DNA of 64,000 nucleotides, taken from assembly GCA_010015655.1 (NCBI GenBank), contig ML976714.1, forward strand, positions 409,012 to 473,011, written 5' to 3'. Under the pieces are notes generated by a model. The model did not search any database. It was not told the origin of the DNA and worked only from the letters and a program-made list of their open reading frames with translations. The translations under genes were made by a program, and so were the position numbers. This document shows, piece by piece, positions 37,750-49,751 of this stretch; position 1 is the first letter of the stretch; every line of letters starts with the position of its first letter. The DNA is from Bimuria novae-zelandiae CBS 107.79. Taxonomy: Eukaryota > Ascomycota > Dothideomycetes > Pleosporales > Didymosphaeriaceae.

Positions 37750-39721
37750 TCTTAAACACCCTTAATATGAGCGGATACGACAACCTTTCCGATGTACCTA
37801 TAGGTACCCCTAAGGATAGTATCACGACTATTAAGGGAGGTACTTATAGTAAACCTAACTTCTTTTACGGAGACTATAAGCACACGGAACTTTAGATCTT
37901 GTAGCTTAACCTTTACTTCTACGGAACGAAGGACAAGGACTGGGATAACGCTAATAAGACCGTGTTTGCTATAACCTTTATAAAAGGAAATGCTTTAAAA
38001 TAGATTTAACCTTATCTTAACTAATATCTGGCTAGAGACAATAACACCGATAACGCAACTAACTAGATTATAGAAGACTATAATAAGTTCTACGAAAAAG
38101 TTAAATAGTACTTTAGAGTTGTAAACTAAGAAGCTATTGCTAAGCGAGCTATCTAAAGCCTTAGACAGGTACGCTTTGCAGTAGAATACGACTCTAAATT
38201 CTATAAGTATGTAGACTAAATTAACTAGAACAACGCTACCCTTATAATAATATATTATAAAAGACTAAAGAGGACCGTGCGCGAGGAACTCCTACGCACT
38301 AGAGCCAAGACTAATATATTAAAAGAACTATCTAAGGAAGTAATTCGAATCGACGAAGTATGGTACGAGCTGGAACGTGACCTACGCTAGAACTAATCTC
38401 GAGGATATATAGGACTACCTACAAAGACTAACTACTAACTAAGGTAGTAACGAGATAATTATGGACTACAGCCTATGGAAGGAATCCACTACGGGCAGCT
38501 TAACGTCATGATTGGAAAGAGAGGAAGAGGAATAGGCCCTTACTGGCTAAAAGATAATAAGCGCATCTTAGATAGAATCCGACGCTAGGGAACTAAGACA
38601 CGCACTTACTTTATATATAGTAAACTAGGTTATATTACTAGGAACTGCAGATCTAAGAATAAGGTTATTAGATAGTTAAACGTACTATTCGTCAACAAAA
38701 AAGAAACCACCGACGAAGAATGGCAGGTAATAGACGCCATTAAGTAGATCGATATCCACGACGAAGAATTAGAATAATTAGAATTACCTAACTTACGACT
38801 CTACGAGGATGCACACGAAAGTTTAGACGATAAAGGAAAGAAGAAGGAACTAATACCTTAATCTCTTATACCTTACCCTAGCTAGAGTAAACCTGTTACT
38901 AATAAGACAACGAATGTTTTCGACTTCTTAGAAAAACACTAACCAAGGGAAGGAGATTTTGGGTTTACGGTAATAGAACAATAAGACTACGTAGAAGCAT
39001 TTTTTCACGCTTACTAACCTAACCTAGTTAGTAAAGCGGCACGAGAAATGGCGGACCACCGCTACGCCTACAAAGACCCTAAAAAGAAATACCTAAATAA
39101 AAGCCCGAACTACGAACTACAGTATAACCTGGACCACTGTAACCCTACGCATGAGACTATACGATGGACCCTCTGCAGAGAAGACTAATGTACTATTTAT
39201 TACTAAGCTAAGGAATATAGTTACTTTCCCCGAACGTATTAATAATGTAGATAGGAGTGGTTTAACTGCCCTATCACCTATTATGACGTTTACCTTTAGG
39301 ATAAACGCAAAACGCGATACTTTTTACACTTTAACTAAGCGTTAAACTAAGTAATATTACTACTAGTTAATAGAAAATGCGCATCTGATAAGTGGCAAAC
39401 ATGCTTACACCCTAATTATAAAGAACATAAAAAGTAAAAAGAAAAGCATAGGTTTAATCGCATACTAAAAGGGACTACGACCCTTAGGATTAAAACGGTA
39501 ACAAAGGAAGAAGACGGTGAAGCTCTCCTAGAAAAGGCCTAGTAGTAGCCTTAGGAGAAGAAGAAGGAAGGACACCTTAATCCTATAAAGCTACCTATAG
39601 AAAAGACGTCTTTTTTAGACCTAGGCTTAAGAGGGAAGACGCCTTTAGAGAACTAAATACTATAAATAGTTAAGCATTAATTAAGCTACCGGTATAGCTT
39701 AAAGAAACATGGATAAAAGCC

Positions 39722-39964
39722 ATGCTAGACTTAGGAGCACAGGGAAGTTATATATCGAGAAAAGCACTTAATAGAGCAGGACTTTATAAGCGCAAGAAGG
39801 CTATGCCCTATGCTATCTATATCGCGAATAGACAACTAATGCCCGGCAAAGCAACGATTAAATACGAGGTTAAAACTACCCTTACGATCTATAAATACCA
39901 GGAATTAATTACCCTTAATATTATTAAGGAAGCTAATCACGACGTGATTTTAAGACTACCCTAG
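39722..39964 (+). pseudogene. Retropepsin-like protease domain of G2
   Basis: An open stretch of 80 codons starts MLDLGAQGSYISRKALNRAG, with the DLGA active-site motif, and ends in HDVILRLP. It continues the G2 polyprotein and is nearly identical to the G1 protease domain. Confidence 0.8.
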
Positions 39965-42900
39965 TTAAGGAAGCATAATCCTACAATTAACTAGGAGAAA
40001 AAAAAGCTATCCTTTAAGCGCTGTAACTATGCATTATAAGTAAAGCCTACGCATTAACAGAGCATGATAGTAGATAAGAGAGCTATTAACACTATAGTCT
40101 CGCGACAGATAGTCGAAAAACGGAAGAAACCCTTGGCAGACGCTAATAGGAACCACCAGGTCACAGAGCGCAAGAAGATGGATGAAAGCACAAACTATAA
40201 AATTCTGGAATGCTATCGAGCATGGAATCATATGTTTACCGAGAGAGAGGGAAAAGCAAACCTTCTAGAACATCAGCCCTGGGATCTAGCGATAGACCTA
40301 GTAGAAGGGAAAACGCCACCCTTTAGACCACTATATAGCAAGACTAGAAAAGAACTCTAATAAGAGAAAGAATTTATCGAGACAAATCTCGCGAAAGGAT
40401 ACATACGACTATTAAAGTTACTAGTAGCTAGCCCTTTTATGTTTATTATGAAGAAAGACGGCACACCACGACCATATATTAACTATTAGAAGATTAACAA
40501 CATGACGATTAAAAATCAATACCTACTACTAAATATCTTAGAATTAAGAGACCGACTCTTAAGAGCTAAACGTTTTACACTAATAGATTTACGAGATAGA
40601 TACCACCTTATACAAATTAAGGAAGGTAACGAGTAGAAGATAGCGTTTAGGTTACGCTATAGACTATTTAAATATATAATTATGCCTTTTAGACTCACTA
40701 ACGCACCGGCAAACTTCTAAGCACTAGTTAACCACGTACTCCGTAACTATCTAGATATATTCGTTATCGCATACATGGACGATATACTCGTTTACTTAGA
40801 GAATAATTCAGATTATGTTCCGCATGTACAGACGGTGTTAATAGCATTAGATAAGGCACATCTTAGAATTAAGCTAAAAAAGTGTAAATGGCACGTAACA
40901 CGACTTAAATTCCTAAGATACGTTATTAGCACAGAAGGAATTAAAGTCGTATCTAATAAGATTAAATATATTAAGAACTAGCTAATACTAAAGACGGCGA
41001 AGAACATCTAAGAATTCTTAGGATTCTATAGATTTAATTAATAATTTATTAAGGACTATGCAAAGATCACGATACTACTTATAAACTTTATAAGGAAGGA
41101 CACACTATTCGTATAGACTATAGAGTGTAGAATGTTATTTTAACTCTTAAAAACTGCATGCATTATACTACTAGTACTTATCTACTTTAGGGATGGAAAA
41201 CTACTACGAATTAAAACGGACGCAAGCGACCTCGCAATAGGCGCCTGCGCAAAACAAGAGAAAGACAGCAAATAGCACCCTATTGCATACTACTTATGCA
41301 AGCTTACCAACACGGAAGCACGATACAACGTACACGATAAAGAACTATACGTAATTATTAAAACACTAAAGCACTAGAGAATCTACGCTCTTAGCTACTC
41401 TACACTTAAGATCTTTACAGACTATAAGAATCTTATACGCTTTATGACCACGAAGGAACTTACGCTAAGGCAGGCAAGATAGTTAGAAACGCTTAGATAA
41501 TATAAATTCAAGATTATATATACACCTAGTAAAGAAAATGGACGAGTAGACGCACTTAGCCAACGATATAATCTTGCAGGGGATAAAGTTAAAACCTACT
41601 CTGTAATACTAAAATAATATCCTAACAGTTCTTTAGAACCTACGGTAGAACTTAATTAACTCCTTGTACTTACACGAGAAGTACCCAAGGAATAACAGAT
41701 AGAGGTTATACGATAATACCACGACGACCCTGTATACAGACACCCTGGAATTAAAAAGACAATGGAACTAATTTAGAGGAACTATAGCTTTAAAGGAATT
41801 AAGGAAGCAGTAGCAACCTATATACGTAAATGTGTAGAATGCTAACGCAATAAACACGTAACACATTTTAAGTATAGAGAAATGCAAGCTATCTAGATAC
41901 CTACAGTACCATGGGAAGACATCACAATGGACTTTGTAACTGGACTACCCAAGTTAAAAGACCCAGCAACAGGAATGAGCTACGACTCGATATTGGTAAT
42001 CGTATGCAGATTCACTAAATACGTGGAACTACTACTATGCTAAAAAACGATTATGGCTAAGGAACTAGCGTTTCTCATCCTAGATTGACTTATACGACAC
42101 CACGGCATTCTAAAGACAATTATTAGCGATAGAGACAAGCTCTTTACTTTAAACTACTGGATAACACTCATGGCACTTATTAGAATAAAACGAAAACTAT
42201 TAATAGCCTACCACCCACAGACGGACGGACAAACAGAACGTACGAATTAAATAATAGAAACGTACCTACGCATCTACTGTAACAACCAGAAAAATAACTG
42301 GATTTCTTTATTACTAATGGCACAATTAGCATATAATAACAAGATATTAGTAGTAACTGGATATACACCGTTCTATGCAAACTACGGAAGACATCCACAT
42401 CTCTTTAATTAGATATTTCCTACTACTATCAGAACAGAAGAAGCCATTAACACGGCTATAAGAATAAAAGAAATACATTAACAACTCCGAGAGAACCTCG
42501 AGAAAGCTTAATAGTAAAGCATTTCCTACACTAACAAGAAACGAAAAACGGCACCTTAGCTAAAAAAGGGGGATAAAGCATATCTGCTTACGAAAAATCT
42601 TCGAACCTAAAAGAAAAAGCACAAGAAACTGGATCATGTTAAGGTTAGACTATTTTTTATTTCCGAACAAATATTACCAGTTAACTATAAATTAGAACTA
42701 CCACCAGACGCCAAGATACACCCAGTATTTTATATAGACTGATTGGAACTAGCCGACCTAGAGACACTAGTCGAAACCACCTTCTATCACTAACTAGAGG
42801 AAGAAAACGAATTCGAAGTTAAATAAATACTATAACACACGGATTAGCCACGCACATATCTTATTAAATAAAAGGGATACCCACACAGCGAGAATATATA

Positions 42901-43009
42901 GGAACCTGAAGAAAACTTAGCAAACTATAAATAATTACTCTATTAATACTATAGGAATATACCTAAGAGCCGCTCGCGGTTATAGGCAAGGTACTAGAGT
43001 AATTATCTA

Positions 43010-43496
43010 ATAATTCTAGTGTTAACTATATTAGAGGAGAGAAGCTAATAGTAGCTGTCATAGTAGGATAGTCCTCTAACGTAGCCTCTACTTCTAACTC
43101 TCTAGTAGCATCTATTTTAGACATAAGGCATTGCGCCTTCTTCTTAGCACGCTCTTTAGCCTGCTGTAATATTTTCTTATTTTACAAAAGTTAGATTAAC
43201 ACTTTTGCTAATAATTTCTTATCCGCATCCACCTTCTTTTTATACTTATTACGAGTCTTGTCTAACGATGCCTATAATAAGTTTACGCAAGGCTTTTGCG
43301 CACGGATGCACTTAGAACACTTTAGATAGGCGTTAGGATTAGACAATGGCATAACGATGCACTTAGAGCTAGAAAGTAAGTAATAATTATAAGAGATAGG
43401 ATAAATAACACCGTTGCAGCGAGTTTTAATGCTAAGACAAATAGCGTGGGCTTTAGCGGAAGATATTATGGCAAAGCGCACTAAGAAGCGGGGCAA
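43010..43496 (-). pseudogene. Antisense accessory ORF of gypsy G2
   Basis: On the minus strand from about 43496, a frame of about 160 codons contains only a few TAA/TAG stops. It has a Cys motif C-x2-C-x6-C (KCSKCIRAQKPC) followed by a Lys-rich coiled-coil segment (KTRNKYKKKVDADKKLL; ERAKKKAQCL) and an acidic end. Its location (between chromodomain and 3' LTR), strand and architecture match the antisense frame of G1, but the sequence is clearly diverged. The true start codon is not evident, since the first in-frame codon is TTG after a TAG. Function is unknown. Confidence 0.5.
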
Positions 43497-43564
43497 CTAA
43501 ACTTTATCTATTTAGTAAGATAGGTTATATAATTTAAGGACGAATTGTTGGAGAGAGGGGATGA

Positions 43565-43986
43565 TGTTAGGATCTGTATTTAGCATTACTAGGCTAACAT
43601 TCCGAGACGACCAAGGTCTTATAGGAGCCAATAGTGGCACAGCAATGGGCAGACCACGTGACTGCTCGAAGCGCTTAAAGCGAGCAAGTTAAGCATATGC
43701 AGAAAGCCAAGGCTACGCTTAACATGCTTAAAGCGAGCAAGTCGAGCATGTTAAGTATATAGGAACATGAAGATGGACTCTTCTACCTCGTGTTTAACTT
43801 ATTTATTAATCTATCGTTTGGATCTAAATAAGCAACCTTGTTAATTTAATTGTGCTATACACACCTTCGATACTAACACCCCTTTAATACGCGTAAGCTA
43901 TTAAGACCCCTTATCCTGTCGCTATCGCTCCTACCCGAGAACTAACCTTAGCTACTTAGGGATTAGCTACCCTGTTGGACTTAACA
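43565..43986 (+). repeat. 3' LTR of G2 (422 bp)
   Basis: It has the same length as the 5' copy, ends GGACTTAACA, and is followed by GTTAG (43987-43991). It retains the terminal CA that the 5' copy has lost. Confidence 0.92.
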
Positions 43987-45229
43987 GTTAGAATAGTTTT
44001 TTAATTATAAAATAAAATAAAAAGTATGCCTTAGCTAAGCTTAGCGCCTCCTTATACTTAATAGCTATAATAGCTACCTATTAATAAACTTTATTAAATA
44101 CTATAAGACTTATAAAATACTACTAGCTGTATTTTCCCTTTACTTAAGTTATATACTATAGCCTCTTAATATAATTTACTGTAAACTTTTTGGTAGTAAC
44201 TACTTTACTAAGCTTACTAATTATCTTTTTAAAATATAGGGGTTACTAGCTATCTAGAAGAAAGACTTTTTCCCGCTATTATAGAGTGCCTAAGAGTCTA
44301 CATTCACGACAAAACTTGTCCTTAAGGCGTTTAAAGCCACTAGTATAGCCCCTATGAAGGCTGACGTTGTACTCGAGCGTTTCCGCAAACAGGACTACGA
44401 TGAGAGTAAGGCACGGCCCTTAGCCCTCTTGCCCAAGGACTGGAGGCAGATGGAGCGTCTCGTACGTGCTGTAGTGAAGGATACCTCGGCGGAGACCTCG
44501 CAGAAGCTCTCCTAAACGCTACACCAACTTCAGGTTCAAAACGCGCTACTACACCATGAGAATAGTGGCCTAAGGGATACTCTCACTGCTAAGAAGCAGC
44601 GTAAGAACGCTGGCAAACCTCTCGATTTGCAGCGCGAGGAGGAGTACTATGGTGGTGCTACTTTCTGGTCGCCCTTTAAGTTCGAGCGAGCACGTGAGCG
44701 TGAGGCAGAAAAGCAACACTAAGAGGAGCAGGAGAGTCTAGTAAAGTTAAATAGAAAGGAGCTTTAAGCTGCTGCCAAGCTCCTTAAGGAGCAAGAGAAG
44801 GAGGAGCGTCGTGTGGCGAGAGAGAGAGCCAAGGAGGTGCGAGATCGGATGAAGGCCGAACAGGTGGCTGCCCGGGATGCCAGAAAAGCTGCTCAAAACA
44901 CCAGGCAGGCCTCTAAAATTACCCAAAGAGGCAAGCGCAAAGCTTTAAAAGCACCTCCAGCAAAGGGTAAGCCAAAATAAGCCAAGGGCGGTGCTGCAGC
45001 TCATCCGTCGTCCCTAGAAGCTGCACCAACACCTCTACCTAAAGTCAGCTCTCGCGGTCGCGCAATTACTCTCTCGCAAAAACTTAGATATAGTATAACT
45101 TATTTATACGCCTCTATAGAGTAATAATAATAAAAAATCTCGCGATAATTACTTTTATAGCGCTCACAATAACCTTATCTTTGTGGTGGTGAGCATATTA
45201 GCCCGCGCGGTGCACGAGCCCGTTGGGTA

Positions 45230-45513
45230 TCGGTGATTCTGGAAATACCTGCTCGACCCACTTAAGGCGTATTTCTCATCAGACTGCGCGTATTTTCTGT
45301 TCTGGTCTCCTTTTTTTCGCTTTTCTCTCCACCACACAAGGAACTTTGGATAATAATATACTAAAAGTAGATAAAGGGCTTCTATAGAGTTATAAGTACC
45401 CCCCTTAAATTTTTTAGAAGATTTAAGTTTTTTGCGTTCAAGAAAATACAAGAAAAGGAAGGATTGACGATGACTGGCTGGCTCTGTGGGTCGAGCAGGT
45501 ATTTCCGAAACGA
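45230..45513. mobile_element. Short TIR element (MITE-like), 284 bp, TA-flanked
   Basis: Inverted ends share GGAAATACCTGCTCGACCCAC (left 45243-45263, right 45487-45507 on the opposite strand), with outer TCG at both sides. TA lies on each flank (45228-45229 and 45514-45515). The interior has no convincing coding capacity. The alternative, two neighbouring elements each contributing one end, is less likely because the pogo ends on both sides are accounted for by other TA sites. Confidence 0.55.
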
Positions 45514-45518
45514 TAATA

Positions 45519-47623
45519 ACATGTTGGTTTAGCACTTGGCGCGGTTCGGCAAATGGCGCACCCTTGCATTTTCCACCCAATTCTTTACCCACCCATAACT
45601 CAGCCAATATGGATCCAATTGACAAGGCAATTGAAGAAATCGAATCGCGCGGACCAGGAGAAGAATTCTCGTATCGAAAAATAGCGAAAAAATATGGTGT
45701 ACCAGACACTACGTTGAGGAGGATACACTAGGGCAAAAACGTGCCGATAAAAGAGCAACAACTCTAACGGCGAAAACTTACCCCTTAACAAGAACTGGAG
45801 CTTGTAAGCTATATAGAAAAGCTTACAGGCCGTTGTTTACCACCTATAAGGGAGATGCTGCAGAATTTTGCTTTATCAATTGCAAAAACTAACGGCGAAC
45901 AACTAGTAGGAAAAAGCTAGGTTACCCGATTTATTAACTGTTATAACGTTAAAATTACCTCTTATTAGGTTACTGGAATGGATCGCGCGCGCCACTAAGC
46001 TAATTCAGGGGCTAAATACGAGTAATTCTTTTAACTTCTGCTAGAGAAAATGGAGGAGTACAATATAGAGCCTCGTCATATGTATAATATGGATGAGAAG
46101 GGCTTCCTTACAGGAGTGATTGGAAGAAGCAAAAGGATCTTTAGTAAAGCTATGTAGGACCGCGGGGAAGTGAAATCAGCCCTCTAAGATGGTAATAGAG
46201 AGTGGATGACCATCCTAGCTTGCGTCTGCGCTGATAGAACTGCGTTGCCACTAGGGCTACTATTTGCAGCTGCCAATAACGCTCTCTAATTGGCCTGGGT
46301 AGAGGATATTAAGGCTGGGAAGCATGAGGTATTCGTCACTATATCTCCTAATAGATAGACTAACAACGATATAGGCCTTGCGTGGCTCGAGCAGGTCTTT
46401 GATTAGTATATAAAAGCGAAAGCTCGTCGATCCTACCGACTACTAATCGTGGATGGCCATGGGTCCCACGTAACGAGAGAGTTTATTGACTACTGTGACT
46501 ACAATCGGATTCTCCTTATAATATTCCCCCCTTATAGTACCCACACGCTGCAGCCCCTTGATGTAGTACTCTTTAAGCCTCTCTTATTAGCCTACTTAAA
46601 AGCCCTCACTACCTATCTCCACGAGGCCCAGGGGCTACTCTTAGTAAAGAAAGGAGACTTCTTCCCTCTCTTTTGGGAAGCCTGGACCATCTCCTTTAAG
46701 AAGAAAACGATTCTAAAGTCCTTTGAGGCCACTGGTATATGGCCCCGTAACGCTGAGGTTATCCTTCAGAAATACAGGCCATCAACTCCAGTGGAGCAGG
46801 ATTCGAGAGAGAGCAGTACCTCTGTACTNNNNNNNNNNNNNNNNNNNNNNNNNNNNNNNNNNNNNNNNNNNNNNNNNNNNNNNNNNNNNNNNNNNNNNNN
46901 NNNNNNNNNNNNNNNNNNNNNNNNNNNNNNNNNNNNNNNNNNNNNNNNNNNNNNNNNNNNNNNNNNNNNNNNNNNNNNNNNNNNNNNNNNNNNNNNNNNN
47001 NNNNNNNNNNNNNNNNNNNNNNNNNNNNNNNNNNNNNNNNNNNNNNNNNNNNNNNNNNNNNNNNNNNNNNNNNNNNNNNNNNNNNNNNNNNNNNNNNNNN
47101 NNNNNNNNNNNNNNNNNNNNNNNNNNNNNNNNNNNNNNNNNNNNNNNNNNNNNNNNNNNNNNNNNNNNNNNNNNNNNNNNNNNNNNNNNNNNNNNNNNNN
47201 NNNNNNNNNNNNNNNNNNNNNNNNNNNNNNNNNNNNNNNNNNNNNNNNNNNNNNNNNNNNNNNNNNNNNNNNNNNNNNNNNNNNNNNNNNNNNNNNNNNN
47301 NNNNNNNNNNNNNNNNNNNNNNNNNNNNNNNNNNNNNNNNNNNNNNNNNNNNNNNNNNNNNNNNNNNNNNNNNNNNNNNNNNNNNNNNNNNNNNNNNNNN
47401 NNNNNNNNNNNNNNNNNNNNNNNNNNNNNNNNNNNNNNNNNNNNNNNNNNNNNNNNNNNNNNNNNNNNNNNNNNNNNNNNNNNNNNNNNNNNNNNNNNNN
47501 NNNNNNNNNNNNNNNNNNNNNNNNNNNNNNNNNNNNNNNNNNNNNNNNNNNNNNNNNNNNNNNNNNNNNNNNNNNNNNNNNNNNNNNNNNNNNNNNNNNN
47601 NNNNNNNNNNNNNNNNNNCATGT
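45519..47623 (+). mobile_element. Pogo/Fot1 transposon P3 with assembly gap
   Basis: The transposase begins at ATG 45609 (MDPIDKAIEEIESRGPGEEF), 90 bp inside the left end. It has a Psq helix-turn-helix, then CENP-B-type DNA binding, then a DDE core: MYNMDEKGF near 46080 (first Asp) and LLIVDGHGSHVT near 46445 (second Asp). About ten TAG/TAA/TAA-like stops interrupt the first 700 bp, but 46449-46828 is open. The remainder lies in the 790-N gap. The left end (TA then ACATG) and right end (CATGT then TA at 47624-47625) match as inverted ends. Total length of 2105 bp agrees with P2 and P4. Confidence 0.8.
46829..47618. other. Assembly gap (790 N)
   Basis: A run of unknown bases inside P3. By length comparison with P2 and P4, the missing part should hold the transposase C-terminal coiled-coil tail and most of the right terminal inverted repeat. 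Frames predicted across it are meaningless. Confidence 0.98.
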
Positions 47624-47625
47624 TA

Positions 47626-49751
47626 CTGTGCCTCGGCAGTCAGTGCAACACGTCAGTCAATGCAACACCCCAACAAGATCGCTCGGCCAGCAACATGAAG
47701 CTGCTGAGCCACCCACAATCAATATTATTACGAGATTTTCTGGATTTGGGGTCTCTGAGGCCTGTAGATAATTACTAGCTACTTAGATTATCGATATCTA
47801 CTTGGTGTTCTGATGATTCGGCCTCTACGCGACTGTAAGGCGGATGCAACAGATAAGGCCTTATTAACATCTATAGCTTCACGCTAAGGCTATTTTTTCT
47901 TAGTAAGCTTGCTAGGAGGCTTTAAAGCCTTCTTGTTTACTAATTTAGATATTTTAATTTATTTTTAAAGTTAACTTTGTGCCTTACAGGCCTGTTACTT
48001 AAGGCGTTACTCTATAGCCTTATTAGCCCTCTGCTTTGCGCGTGCATCTCTAGTAGCTACTTAAGCAACACGCCTCTTTTAGGGTAGCCTTATTTTAAGC
48101 TATTAGCTAGCCTAACGTGCCTCTACTTGCTTACGTTTTTAAAGCTATAATTACTGCGCTTTAGCATCTTTTTCGTGTAGATAATTACGTGCCCGCTAAA
48201 CGCAATAGGGTAATATAAAAATAGATCCCCCTTAATCCTTATAAGGCTAATTAAAAGGTAAAGGCCTGCCTCGCTTTAAGCGTTTCTTTTAGATAGTTAG
48301 GGCCTTCTATAGGCCCTAATTTTCATGCTCTGCAAGCTGTGCTCGTGCAGAGATTAAGTGTACAGTTTAACTTAGCTTTTTAGCCATATTACTAGCCCCT
48401 ATATTAATATAAGCTTTTAGAAGCCTATTAATTTTCCTCTAATCTAATACGCTAAGTACTAAGATTAAGCTTTCTTATAATTCTTGCTTAGGTACGTGAT
48501 CGTTGTTAAACCGCTTAAGGATAACTTCTAGATATAGAGGTAATAGGCTAGTAGCCTTAAAGGCCCGGAGTATTAATAGCTACCTTATAGTACTAACCTA
48601 GGCCTTCTAGAATAAGCTAAAGAAGTCCCTTTTAGCAATAGAGGCTATTTCTAGGCTATCTTATAAGAAGGCTAATAGCTCGTTTAAATATGCTATTAAT
48701 AGAGGCTTGAACATGCAGACATCTAGAGGCTACAGCGTATAGGTCAAATGTAGTGGATAGATAGCTAACAGGATCTTATTACGATCGCAAAAGTCGATAA
48801 AATCCATAGTAACGTAAGATCCATGGCCATCGAGGATTAATAGTCGATATAATCGTCTAGCTTTTGACTTTGTGAGGCAATTAAACACCTATTAAAGCTA
48901 TGTAAGGCCTATCTGATTGTTCGTCCAGCTAGATTCTGATACGGTGATAAAGACTTGATAATGTTAAGGGTTGAGGTCCTCTATCCAACTTGATTGTATA
49001 TCTGTAGAGGTGGCCTGATAGATTAGAGCTGGATCTAGGGCAGATCCGTCGGCGCATATGCAAGCGATGATCGATATCCATTCACGGCTACCATCCTGAA
49101 TAGCTTGCCTTACTGCCTTGCTCTCGTACAGAGGTCTATCAAAGATCCTCTTTGAGCGGGAGGTGATGCCGAGCAGGCAGCCTTTTTCGTCCATATTGTA
49201 TATATGCTGAGTCTCGATCTGATACTGGCCAATCTTTTGCTGTAGAAGCTGAAAGTAGTCCTCATATTTGCCTAGGGAATCAGCTTTATGGCGATTGCTG
49301 TCGATGCCGGTCGTCCATCGTGATATCAAGGATTCAGGGTGGCGCCTCACAAAGCGATCAACCCATGATAAGCTAACCTCCTTTTTGGCTATAGTAGAGG
49401 CAAAGCTTTGTATCATTTGCCGTGTAGGAGGAAGGCCACGTTCAGTAAGGCCTCTAATATATCGTAGGAGCTCTAATTCTTGCTGTAGGCTAAGATTTCG
49501 ACGTGTAGAGTCAGTATCTACACGCACCTGCGTGACGCCTTAGTGCCGGCGCGTCAATATAGAAAGTGCAACACCATATTCTTTTGCAATTTTTCTATAT
49601 GAAAAAGATGCTCCTGGCTCTTGCAATTCGATTGCTGTAATTGCTGCCTTGATTGGATCCATATTGGTGGGGATGCGGCGCGTGAAAGTTGGTACGTTGC
49701 ATGGTGGGGTGTTGCATTGACTGACGTGTTGCACTGACTGCCGAGGCACGG
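47626..49751 (-). mobile_element. Pogo/Fot1 transposon P4, 2126 bp, nearly complete
   Basis: Terminal inverted repeats of 47 bp (47626-47672 and 49705-49751) differ at one position, and TA flanks both sides. The minus-strand transposase starts at ATG 49662 (MDPIKAAITAIELQEPGASF), 89 bp from the end. The order is Psq domain, one TAA after LTRRH, helix-turn-helix of CENP-B type, then MDEKGCLLGITSRSKRIF near 49190 (first Asp) and LLILDGHGSYVTMDFIDF near 48840 (second Asp). Below 48960 several TAG/TAA stops appear, and the C-terminal Lys-rich tail is degraded. The stretch 48964-49527 is open. It is probably inactive. Confidence 0.88.

Larger units (their letters stand above)
37328..43986 (+). mobile_element. 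Ty3/gypsy chromovirus G2
   Basis: 6659 bp, bounded by 422-bp LTRs (37328-37749 and 43565-43986) and a GTTAG duplication. It encodes gag (from about 37770, knuckle near 38620), protease (about 39690-39964), reverse transcriptase with an intact YMDD-type motif (MDDILVY, 40775), RNase H (about 41200-41560), integrase with its zinc motif (KCVEC near 41830) and core (DFVTGLPK near 41935; ISDRDK near 42125), and a chromodomain (about 42790-42920). Several fragments are open for 60-100 codons, but TAA/TAG stops are present throughout. The internal part is close to G1, whereas the first half of the LTR is not. Confidence 0.93.
36462..45227 (+). mobile_element. Pogo/Fot1 transposon P2, interrupted by gypsy G2
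   Basis: The N-terminal half lies at 36550-37327 (Psq-type helix-turn-helix with DIAKKYSI, then IYNIDKKGF near 37020) and the C-terminal half at 43987-45075. Without G2 and one GTTAG, the length is about 2.1 kb, the same as P3 and P4. The C-terminal part from about 44280 to 45075 is nearly free of RIP. It encodes a coiled-coil tail rich in Glu, Lys and Arg (REEEYYGGATFWSPFKFERA, then EKEERRVARERAKEVRDRM). The ends carry related inverted sequences (about 36467-36493 and 45200-45227, core CTCGTGCACCG), and TA lies at both sides. The left boundary is uncertain by about 5 bp. Confidence 0.8.
9821..49751. repeat. RIP-degraded nested transposon island
   Basis: This block of about 40 kb is composed of transposable elements, most heavily mutated. 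Translating along each element gives long frames without frameshift in which Gln and Trp positions are mostly TAA or TAG. That is expected from C-to-T change in the CpA context on both strands. CpG dinucleotides remain common (for example near 32821). Individual elements, LTRs and target duplications are listed separately. Confidence 0.9.

Noticed and set aside
45164..45709. Minus-strand open frame of 181 codons
   Set aside because: It crosses the MITE-like element, its TIRs and the antisense of the P3 start; it is a chance frame.
46449..47778. Long frames across the N run
   Set aside because: More than half of each is unknown sequence; only the part before 46829 is real transposase.
9821..49751. 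Starship-type giant transposon
   Set aside because: No DUF3435 tyrosine recombinase and no accessory cargo genes were seen; the block is explained by nested retroelements and pogo elements.
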